In this document: piece by piece, positions 14,884 through 20,086 of the stretch
How positions within the stretch are numbered: the stretch's first letter is position 1
How the letters are laid out: every line of letters begins with the position of its first letter
Origin: a virus
Virus record (IMG/VR): IMGVR_UViG_3300031757_000414
Location: 1 to 20,722 of that record
Strand: one strand, 5' to 3'
DNA: 20,722 nucleotides
Position numbers and translations under genes: made by a program
The notes under the pieces: model-generated
What the model was told of the DNA's origin: nothing
The model's database searches: none
What the model saw: the letters and a program-made list of their open reading frames with translations, nothing else

Positions 14884-15389
14884 TAATGGCCCATCCTCTG
14901 TCGTAATTCTGCGATGGCTTCCATCTTTGTAGCGAACTGCACGATGCCTTCCGCAGTATTGAACCGTGTTGGTACCGAGTCAGCCCACAAGCCTTCCTCG
15001 AGATAGGGGTTGCCGACGTTCTTGAATCTGAAGTCGGGGCCTTTACCTCCACCTGTCTTGGACCGAGGGTCATTGACGTTGCAGAACGCTGAACCTGGGT
15101 TAGTGAACAAGTAGTCCCACATTGTTTGCTTCTTGTTCCCAGTCGATGGTGCTTGAGCTAGGGCAGGCTGGGGTGCTGCAGGCTGACTATTGTCAGTTGC
15201 GGGAAGTGGCGGTGCAGTATTCGCAACGCTTTTAGAGTTGGTGTCTTCGACCTCTTCCAAGAGTGCCGAAAGAACCGTCTCGAATGTGGCTCCCCAAGCG
15301 TTTTGATCGCCTGAACCTGCGTGTATTCGTCCCGCCACATGGGCGGCTGTTTGTATGATCCCCACTTGGGGGTTGTAGTTATCGGCCAT
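14883..15389 (-). CDS. Putative ssDNA-binding protein with PDF motif
   Basis: This 168-aa protein has a strong AGGAGG Shine-Dalgarno 4 nt before the ATG. The N-terminal ~50 residues are helical, followed by a Pro/Ala/Gln-rich linker (about 58-85). The C-terminal part has Trp91, Leu94-Phe95, Asn97-Pro98, Pro118-Asp119-Phe120 and Leu134-Trp135. The spacing W-x-x-L-F-x-N-P ... P-D-F ... L-W matches the PDF motif of plant organellar ssDNA-binding (OSB) proteins and related bacterial and phage sequences. No OB fold is evident, so binding of single strands is inferred from this motif and from its place between a Cas4-like nuclease and a DnaB-like helicase. It could instead be a recombination mediator or loader. 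Confidence 0.6.
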   Translation of the reverse strand: MADNYNPQVGIIQTAAHVAGRIHAGSGDQNAWGATFETVLSALLEEVEDTNSKSVANTAPPLPATDNSQPAAPQPALAQAPSTGNKKQTMWDYLFTNPGSAFCNVNDPRSKTGGGKGPDFRFKNVGNPYLEEGLWADSVPTRFNTAEGIVQFATKMEAIAELRQRMGH

Positions 15390-15412
15390 CTGGCCTCCTA
15401 GTTTGTTTATGT

Positions 15413-16288
15413 TTATACACTGACTTCTTTCTTTATTGTCAGAATCGGTCGACCAAGATCTCTTACATCATCGGTCACGTACTTACCCCTACAGTCAGAC
15501 CACGCTGGGCACCAGTCTGCGGAACAGAACCACGAGTCCCATTTCTGCGGGAGAGCTGTCAAGTTCGCTTCGAGAGTCACGGCTAAACCCACGATCATGT
15601 CGATGAGTGCCTCGTGTTCTCGTTCGTTGCGACCCATCTCTATCCAAGAGGGCTCGTCAACTATTAGTCCATTTCTTTTCTTCACGGGAGGGAGAAGATG
15701 GCACAGTGTGAACCGTTCGATACCTGTAGCAAATGTGTACACAACTGATTGCAGATTGGAGCGACGCGTCAGCCACTCATCTCGGGGTGGGCCGCCTGGG
15801 TTTTTCCAGTCCACGATTCGAGACAACGGATCCCCTGGTTCACCTTCAACCCAGTCAGGCGTCCCTGTTAAATAGATTTGACGTACAGCATCCTCGTACG
15901 CCAAGAATTCGAACTTCTGTTCAATGGCACTGGGGCGACGCAAAACAGGGAGGGCCTTCTCGTACCACTGCGTCAACCGCTGGTTGACCTGCTCCAAAAC
16001 TTTTTCTGGGTTCGCCCGCCACGTTGTGTCAGGCATTGATGATTCCTCTTCGAAGCATCGCTCTCCAAGTTCGAGCAATGTCACCAACGGCATCTGGGTA
16101 TCTTCGATCATCCATTCAAGACCGAACGCTTCAATCGAATTATGGACAGCATTGCCTCGAACGAAGTCAGAGTTGTTTTGCTCCTTGATCAGGCCAGCAT
16201 GTTTACGTCGACCGTACTCAGGGCATTTCCAGAAGTCATTGATGTTTGACTGACGGAACTTGTGTATGTGCTTAGGGGGTGTGACCAT
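15413..16288 (-). CDS. Cas4/RecB-type PD-(D/E)XK exonuclease with Fe-S cysteines
   Basis: This 291-aa nuclease shows the whole RecB/Cas4 signature. It has an R-G-N-A-V-H motif with His49, GTPDWV with Asp145, RIVDWKNPG with Asp160-x-Lys162, and a Q-x-x-x-Y motif in LQSVVYTF (Gln180, Tyr184). Cys22 near the N-terminus and Cys255, Cys260, Cys266 near the C-terminus are the four ligands expected for a 4Fe-4S cluster. It is predicted to degrade or trim DNA ends during recombination or replication. GAGG about 6 nt before the ATG supports the start. It is the first gene of the leftward replication block, preceded by a ~270-nt non-coding region, and leads into the ssDNA-binding-like gene after a 23-nt gap. 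No CRISPR array or other cas gene is nearby. Confidence 0.85.
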   Translation of the reverse strand: MVTPPKHIHKFRQSNINDFWKCPEYGRRKHAGLIKEQNNSDFVRGNAVHNSIEAFGLEWMIEDTQMPLVTLLELGERCFEEESSMPDTTWRANPEKVLEQVNQRLTQWYEKALPVLRRPSAIEQKFEFLAYEDAVRQIYLTGTPDWVEGEPGDPLSRIVDWKNPGGPPRDEWLTRRSNLQSVVYTFATGIERFTLCHLLPPVKKRNGLIVDEPSWIEMGRNEREHEALIDMIVGLAVTLEANLTALPQKWDSWFCSADWCPAWSDCRGKYVTDDVRDLGRPILTIKKEVSV

Positions 16289-16372
16289 TTCAACCTCAAA
16301 TGTACCGTGCCGGTGCGCGGTATTACGGGATTTAAACTAGAAGAGAGGTGGGACACTCAGTGACGCTCGCGC

Positions 16373-16378
16373 TGTCAA
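16373..16378 (-). promoter_or_regulatory. Consensus -35 box upstream of replication operon
   Basis: A perfect TTGACA on the minus strand lies about 85 nt before the nuclease ATG and just beyond the terminator hairpin. This is where a promoter for the leftward replication block would be expected. The hexamer 17 nt further (TGTCCC) is a poor -10, so the promoter is uncertain. The same TTGACA recurs at 16450-16455. Confidence 0.3.
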
Positions 16379-16405
16379 GACGTACAAGCCCTCATAAAGG
16401 AAAGA

Positions 16406-16422
16406 GGCCGCCTGGGGCGGCC
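16406..16422 (-). terminator. Intrinsic terminator after the integrase gene
   Basis: A perfect 7-bp GC-only inverted repeat (GGCCGCC / GGCGGCC) with a 3-nt loop is followed, reading leftward, by TCTTTCCTTT. This gives a stem plus T-rich tract typical of Rho-independent termination of the integrase transcript. Rightward, the tract after the stem is weaker. It insulates the integrase operon from the replication operon promoter region. Confidence 0.65.
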
Positions 16423-16489
16423 ATCCTTCTGCTAGCGATTGTAACGGTTTGTCAAGGGTCTGTCACGTCTTTGGGAACAAATAGTCGTC

Positions 16490-16522
16490 GCCACGGGCAG
16501 TAAGCCGGCAGCAACCCGTGGC
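16490..16522. repeat. 8-bp inverted repeat between integrase and terminator
   Basis: GCCACGGG (16490-16497) and CCCGTGGC (16515-16522) are perfect inverse complements separated by 17 nt that contain GCCGGC. No T tract follows on either strand, so it is not a convincing terminator. It lies 34 nt beyond the integrase stop, a usual place for a phage attachment site or integrase core sites. An mRNA structural element is the alternative. The role is inferred from position only. Confidence 0.45.
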
Positions 16523-16555
16523 ACTTACACAGGTCGATAGGTGGTTCCTCTTCAC

Positions 16556-17488
16556 TCACGCCGACATCCGTTCCTTCAGGTCTTCCTCTAACCCGTCACT
16601 CATGTCCACATAATATTTTTGTGTCGTCGCACTGGTGGCATGATTCATCAATCCTGCGACCCTCTCAATGGGCAGTCCTGCTTGGAAAAGGTTGTGACCG
16701 AACGAATGCCGCAAGTCGTGCGGGGTGAACGGCAACGACGATTCGTTTTTCCCTGAATAGACGAACCCAGCAGGGTTCCAAAAGAAAGTTTGAAGGCGAC
16801 GGGTCGACTCGGGCTCACCTCGACCCTGGGGAATCAGGTAGCCACCACGGGACTCTGATCGCAACATCAACTCCTTGTAGGCCAGCCACACACGCCACGC
16901 ATCATGACCACACTCTTCATGTTTCTCAGCAAGAAACTCACCAACAGCTACCCAAGGGAGTGACTGGTGGTCTGTCCCTCGTTTGGTGCGTTTCCTCTGA
17001 ACCAACAAACGGTCGTTCTGCACATGTTCCGTTTTGAGTCGAGCCATCTCGTTGGCACGCAACCCTCCGAACCAGCCAAGCCCCAAACAGAAACGCAACT
17101 CGTCCCGAAACTCAGCGTGCGGCAACGAATAAAAATTTTCCAAGGGGACATGACGTTTGAGGCGCTCAGAAATTTTCGGAACAGCGTCCCTCAGCCTCAA
17201 CCCGTAGTCCTTCGGAAGGTGCTCGTACCTGTACGCCCAATCATAAAAAGAACGCAGGACATTTAAGTCGTTCTTGATTCGGTACTTCGACGGTTCACCT
17301 GTTCTACGCGACCGATAAGCGAAGTCAACTAGATCCCCATCGGTTGGCGCCAACTGGTCAGTGTCGACCTTCAACCAGTTAGACAGAACGTGACGTAACG
17401 AATGCATCGTCTGGTCAGTGGCCTCGGTTCTGCGTTTGCGCCACTCCAAATATTCCGCAACTAACTCTTCTGCTGATCTACTACCCAT
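16556..17488 (-). CDS. int: Tyrosine recombinase (phage integrase)
   Basis: This 310-aa site-specific recombinase is predicted to integrate and excise the phage genome. The N-terminal SAM-like core-binding domain spans about 1-105 (SAEELVAEYLEWRKRR, then RIKNDLNVLRSFYDWAYR). The catalytic domain has Arg144 in GWFGGLRANEMARL, a Lys in KRTKRG (166 or 169) and His257-x-x-Arg260 in FTPHDLRHSFGHNLFQ. His283 in MNHAT and nucleophile Tyr292 in TTQKYY complete the full set. It lacks an obvious extra arm-type-site domain, so it is on the short side for lambda-type integrases. A GGGAGGA ribosome binding site lies close before the ATG inside a hairpin. The neighbouring small HTH gene could be its excisionase or regulator. 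A terminator lies ~130 nt downstream. Confidence 0.93.
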   Translation of the reverse strand: MGSRSAEELVAEYLEWRKRRTEATDQTMHSLRHVLSNWLKVDTDQLAPTDGDLVDFAYRSRRTGEPSKYRIKNDLNVLRSFYDWAYRYEHLPKDYGLRLRDAVPKISERLKRHVPLENFYSLPHAEFRDELRFCLGLGWFGGLRANEMARLKTEHVQNDRLLVQRKRTKRGTDHQSLPWVAVGEFLAEKHEECGHDAWRVWLAYKELMLRSESRGGYLIPQGRGEPESTRRLQTFFWNPAGFVYSGKNESSLPFTPHDLRHSFGHNLFQAGLPIERVAGLMNHATSATTQKYYVDMSDGLEEDLKERMSA

Positions 17489-17495
17489 AACATTC

Positions 17496-17513
17496 CTCCC
17501 TACTGCTAGGGAG
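17496..17513 (-). promoter_or_regulatory. Hairpin masking the integrase ribosome binding site
   Basis: On the minus strand CTCCCTA, a 4-nt loop GCAG, then TAGGGAG form a perfect 7-bp stem whose 3' arm is the integrase Shine-Dalgarno, 7 nt before the ATG. TATACT overlaps the start of the 5' arm (about 17514-17519), a possible -10 box with only a weak -35. If folded, the hairpin would block ribosome entry and couple integrase synthesis to a signal or to translation from upstream. Structure is seen; function is inferred. Confidence 0.55.
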
Positions 17514-17526
17514 TATAGCGTTATGG

Positions 17527-17787
17527 TTAGGAGTTGCGAAGCCGATAGATGGCAGAGCGGTGAACACCAACATGTTTTGCTAGTTCAGTGTCCCCGTACC
17601 CGTCACATGCGGAGGCTGCCTGTTGGCGGGCAACGGCCACCTCTGAACGCATGTCACTTACCATGTCGCTTAACGCTTGGGCTTCCTTGAGGTGCTCAAG
17701 CGGATTATCGGAGAGAGAGGCCAGCCAAGCCATGATCAGTCGAGTCTGCTTTCGGGCTTCATTAATATCCATGACAGTGTTTGACAT
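17527..17787 (-). CDS. Small HTH protein upstream of integrase
   Basis: This 86-aa protein has a strong AGGAGG Shine-Dalgarno, and its ATG shares a base with the previous stop (TGATG). Residues 1-58 are helical and charged, and residues 64-85 (YGDTELAKHVGVHRSAIYRLRN) form a clear helix-turn-helix at the very C-terminus. A DNA-binding regulator or excisionase is likely, given its position directly before the integrase. The C-terminal placement of the HTH differs from Cro/CI-type repressors, where it is N-terminal. The long N-terminal helix may mediate dimers. No repressor-type protease domain is present. Which promoter it controls cannot be read from the window. Confidence 0.7.
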   Translation of the reverse strand: MSNTVMDINEARKQTRLIMAWLASLSDNPLEHLKEAQALSDMVSDMRSEVAVARQQAASACDGYGDTELAKHVGVHRSAIYRLRNS

Positions 17788-18044
17788 CAGTCCTCCTCTG
17801 GACGTGGGAACGGGATGACGTTCTCAGGCAATTTGCTGACAACAGCGGGATGATCGTACTCGCTGGCAGAGGCAACAATAAGCTCAGCGCACAGTATTGC
17901 TAGATCTTCATAAACGTGTGCCAACTCTAGGTGCATCGAAGACAGTTCCATGAACTTGTCCCCGAACCTTCTTGGGGCGCTCATCATCTGAAGAGGACAC
18001 TCTCGGTCATCATCACTCATCTTCGAACAGCGTTCCGTTGACAT
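17787..18044 (-). CDS. Hypothetical 85-aa acidic protein
   Basis: A GAGGG Shine-Dalgarno 8 nt upstream supports the ATG at 18044; an internal ATG at 18020 is a weaker alternative. The protein has a helical middle (FMELSSMHLELAHVYEDLAILCAELIVASAS) rich in Leu, Glu and Ala, and an acidic, Pro-rich end (ENVIPFPRPEED). It has no membrane segment or zinc motif, and two Cys near the start (6 and 16). It overlaps the methyltransferase 3' end by 32 nt and the HTH gene by 1 nt, so it is co-translated in this leftward operon. Function unknown. Confidence 0.6.
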   Translation of the reverse strand: MSTERCSKMSDDDRECPLQMMSAPRRFGDKFMELSSMHLELAHVYEDLAILCAELIVASASEYDHPAVVSKLPENVIPFPRPEED

Positions 18045-18561
18045 CGCCGATTCCCTCTGAGACGGCTAGACGCCACTTGTGCCACGCAGCGGTGACAGCG
18101 CCACTACCTGGGAACAGGTCATCGAACTCGTCAGTCGGTTCCGCTCCTGCTACTTCGAACGCCCACATGCACACGGCTTCAGGTTTGACACCCACGAGCC
18201 CTTTTTGCATGGTGATGCGTTCCGCTACCCAATCACGCAATGTGAGACGGTCGCTCACCACGGGCTTACGAATCGCCTTCACAAGCACTGGTTCCCAGGC
18301 GTACGCCACTGGCACATTCGGCTTGAAGGCTGCAAAAGTTTTCATCCACGACATTATCCGATACCCGTCGACACCTGCGTCAGCGGCACAGTTCATGACA
18401 TGCTCCAACGTGACTGATGCTGTGTGTAGCACCCACCCGTCGTAGGTGTCTAGACGTTCGAACAGTTTGGTGTGGTCGACCTCACCATCGAAGTCAGGGT
18501 GGTCTTTGTAGTAGGCGGCAGAGTACCCAGGGTAGGGAGGGTCAGCGTAGGCGAACCTCAC
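18013..18561 (-). CDS. Small adenine-N6-type DNA methyltransferase
   Basis: This 182-aa protein is predicted to methylate adenine (or cytosine N4) in DNA using S-adenosylmethionine. The catalytic D-P-P-Y is at residues 7-10 in MRFAYADPPYPGY. The SAM-binding F-x-G-x-G motif lies near the C-terminus in FDDLFPGSGAVTAAW (148-160), so the motif order is the permuted one with IV before I. The start at GTG 18561 is chosen over 18603 because it overlaps the upstream stop (GTGA) and begins with the M-x-F-A-Y-A-D-P-P-Y text seen in many phage enzymes. There is little room for a separate target-recognition domain, so specificity is unknown. No partner restriction gene is visible, so it is most likely an orphan anti-restriction or regulatory enzyme. 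Confidence 0.82.
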   Translation of the reverse strand: MRFAYADPPYPGYSAAYYKDHPDFDGEVDHTKLFERLDTYDGWVLHTASVTLEHVMNCAADAGVDGYRIMSWMKTFAAFKPNVPVAYAWEPVLVKAIRKPVVSDRLTLRDWVAERITMQKGLVGVKPEAVCMWAFEVAGAEPTDEFDDLFPGSGAVTAAWHKWRLAVSEGIGDVNGTLFEDE

Positions 18562-18770
18562 TCGTCCTCGTCCTCGGCTCCCCTGTCGTTGCAGGGGACA
18601 CACAAATAGGCGCCGGTGGCGTAGCCGTGGATGACATCGCGTTTAGCGGGATCCATCCCAGGCCAGACAGCCTGCAAGTTTGCTCCCCCTGCGTACTTGT
18701 TCCAGTCCTGGGGCCACACACTGACGCTGTCTTTCTGTTGGCAGATCAGACACGAAGCAGTCAGATTCAT
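18558..18770 (-). CDS. 70-aa zinc-ribbon-like protein
   Basis: The ATG at 18770 overlaps the preceding gene stop by 4 nt (ATGA), and the stop overlaps the methyltransferase GTG. Two C-x-x-C knuckles are visible, Cys7-Cys10 (CLIC) and Cys57-Cys60 (CVPC), about 46 residues apart, which is consistent with one zinc-binding site. Between them lies NLQAVWPGMDPAKRDVIHGY, a pattern common in small phage zinc proteins. The C-terminus is strongly acidic (EDEDE). It may bind DNA or a protein partner of the methyltransferase; that is inference from neighbours only. A longer start at 18812 would overlap the previous gene heavily and is rejected. Confidence 0.65.
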   Translation of the reverse strand: MNLTASCLICQQKDSVSVWPQDWNKYAGGANLQAVWPGMDPAKRDVIHGYATGAYLCVPCNDRGAEDEDE

Positions 18771-19039
18771 TTTACTGACCTTGCGAATTCGCATGTCGTA
18801 GCGATGCAACACTCGCCGTGAACATCTTCCCCGTCCTCACGAGTGTGGCGATGGTCCCACTCAAGGTGAGAGAAACCATCGCCGCACTCCGCACAGTGCG
18901 GTCCAAGATAAGGGGGAGGGTATTCCCTATCTCGCCGCGCCATGAAACCCATCACGTAACCAGCACCTAGAAAAACTAGAGCGACAACTATAGGAACGAG
19001 TAGCACCCAGAAGAAACCGTACTCCCAAGAACACATCAT
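18767..19039 (-). CDS. Membrane-anchored zinc-binding-like protein
   Basis: The chosen start gives 90 aa. Residues 9-33 (FFWVLLVPIVVALVFLGAGYVMGFM) form one clear transmembrane helix. The C-terminal half is cysteine/histidine-rich: Cys49-x-x-Cys52, His58, His63, His65, His74, Cys77, Cys78 and Cys83. The W-D-H-R-H motif is reminiscent of HNH-type or zinc-ribbon folds. Positive charges after the helix (ARRDR) suggest the tail is cytoplasmic. The start at 19039 has AGGA nearby and shares a base with the previous stop (TGATG). It could tether a DNA- or protein-binding zinc module to the membrane; the role is unknown. An extended start at 19075 is possible but lacks good spacing. Confidence 0.6.
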   Translation of the reverse strand: MMCSWEYGFFWVLLVPIVVALVFLGAGYVMGFMARRDREYPPPYLGPHCAECGDGFSHLEWDHRHTREDGEDVHGECCIATTCEFARSVK

Positions 19040-19239
19040 CAGATTCCTGCCATTTCCCGTTGCCTCTGCGTCCATGCCAACTCTGGGTTCTGCCGCACTC
19101 GTTCCTCGAGTGTCGCAACAAATTCTGTTGGCGTCGTCAGGTTTCGTTTCATCGGTGTCTTCTTCGACTTCCGATCTTGATCGGCAGCCTGGATAAGCTC
19201 GGCTCGCCGCTGCCGGCCTTTGCTTTGTTTATTTGCCAT
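19039..19239 (-). CDS. 66-aa basic protein, first gene of the leftward operon
   Basis: An AGGG ribosome binding site 5-6 nt before the ATG supports this start. The first ~32 residues are strongly basic (KQSKGRQRRAELIQAADQDR, then KSKKTPMKR). The rest (TPTEFVATLEERVRQNPELAWTQRQREMAGI) looks like one or two amphipathic helices. There is no Cys and no membrane segment. It could bind nucleic acid, but no family is recognised. It is the first gene transcribed leftward from the divergent promoter region at 19240-19297 and its stop overlaps the next start. Confidence 0.6.
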   Translation of the reverse strand: MANKQSKGRQRRAELIQAADQDRKSKKTPMKRNLTTPTEFVATLEERVRQNPELAWTQRQREMAGI

Positions 19240-19297
19240 TGTCCCTCACAACTAGGTATGCACTCCACCATAGCAACCGCACGGTATTATTCAACTG
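19240..19297. promoter_or_regulatory. Compact divergent promoter region
   Basis: This 58-nt gap separates outward-facing genes. Leftward, TTGAAT (19289-19294) and TATGGT (19267-19272) are 16 nt apart, with an extended TGC before the -10. Rightward, TATTAT (19285-19290) lies 7 nt before the ATG at 19298 with no Shine-Dalgarno, consistent with a leaderless mRNA; no good -35 is seen for it. The rightward -10 overlaps the leftward -35, so the two would compete for RNA polymerase. The boxes are seen in the sequence; activity is inferred. Confidence 0.45.
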
Positions 19298-20086
19298 ATG
19301 ACAACCCACGTAGTGATGTACTCAGGGGGGAAAGCATCATGGCTAGCGGCATGGAAAGTTCAGGACCGGTACCCAGAGGATCAGATAGACCTCTTGTTTG
19401 CTGACACCAGAACTGAGGACGAAGACCTGTACAGGTTCCTCAGTGAGGGGGCTGAAGCACTCAACCTCCCACTCATAGAGGTAGCCGACGGTCGAAACAT
19501 TTGGGAGGTATTCCGAGAGGAACGATTCCTAGGGAACAACCGAGTCCCTATCTGCTCACGCGTCCTTAAGCAAGAAACGTCAGCGAAGTATGTGCGAGAG
19601 AACTATGACCCTGACGACTCGGTGCTGTACTTCGGGATTGATTGGACCGAAGCGCACCGTGCCGACCGCATACCTAAACATTGGGAACCATATGAGGTGG
19701 ACTTCCCGCTGTTGTGGGAACCAGTCACCGACAAAACCGACGCCGACATGTTGTTAGCGAGGTACGGAATTGAGCAGCCCCACCTGTACGACCTCGGTGC
19801 TCCGCACAACAACTGTGGTGGGCTGTGCGTCAGGGCAGGGCACGGCCATTTTAAGTGGGCGCTTGAAAATATTCCTGAGACGTACAGAGTGTGGGAACTG
19901 GAAGAGCAAGCGTTGCGAGACTACCTGGAAGCCGATGTGGCGATACTGCGGGACCGCCGCGGTGGGACAACTCGACCAATGACTATGACCGAGTTCCGAG
20001 AGCGAGTCCAAGAGAAAGACACGCAACTCGATCTGTTTGATTGGGGCGGGTGCGGCTGTATGGTCGAATACGATGAAGATCCTTAG
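19298..20086 (+). CDS. PP-loop ATPase, PAPS reductase/DndC-like family
   Basis: This 262-aa protein starts with MTTHVVMYSGGKASW, where Ser9-Gly10-Gly11-x-x-Ser14 is the PP-loop of the adenine nucleotide alpha-hydrolase/PAPS reductase superfamily. These proteins activate a substrate by adenylation or bind a sulfonucleotide. Cysteines are placed in three clusters: Cys86 (VPICSRVLK), Cys173/Cys177 (NNCGGLCVRAGHGHF) and Cys252/Cys254 (GGCGC). They suggest an Fe-S or thiol-transfer function. True PAPS reductase usually has a C-terminal ECGLH motif, which is absent, so assimilatory sulfate reduction is unlikely. DndC-type DNA phosphorothioation, tRNA thiolation or nucleotide modification are possible. 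No dndB, dndD or dndE-like gene is visible. It overlaps the C5-methyltransferase gene by 14 nt. The start lacks a Shine-Dalgarno, consistent with a leaderless transcript. Confidence 0.75.
   Translation: MTTHVVMYSGGKASWLAAWKVQDRYPEDQIDLLFADTRTEDEDLYRFLSEGAEALNLPLIEVADGRNIWEVFREERFLGNNRVPICSRVLKQETSAKYVRENYDPDDSVLYFGIDWTEAHRADRIPKHWEPYEVDFPLLWEPVTDKTDADMLLARYGIEQPHLYDLGAPHNNCGGLCVRAGHGHFKWALENIPETYRVWELEEQALRDYLEADVAILRDRRGGTTRPMTMTEFRERVQEKDTQLDLFDWGGCGCMVEYDEDP

Noticed and set aside
15413-16288. Cas4-like gene as evidence for a CRISPR system
   Set aside because: No repeats or other cas genes are present; free-standing Cas4/RecB-like nucleases are common in phage replication modules.
16423-16555. 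tRNA or tmRNA fragment next to the integrase
   Set aside because: No cloverleaf, T-loop GGTTCGA text or CCA end could be recognised in this stretch.
18562-18603. Longer methyltransferase start at GTG 18603
   Set aside because: The extension is Arg/Gly low-complexity; the GTG at 18561 has a GTGA overlap and yields the usual phage N-terminus.
19298-20086. True PAPS reductase (cysH) for sulfate assimilation
   Set aside because: The PP-loop is present but the C-terminal ECGLH motif is missing and the cysteine pattern differs; only superfamily membership is supported.
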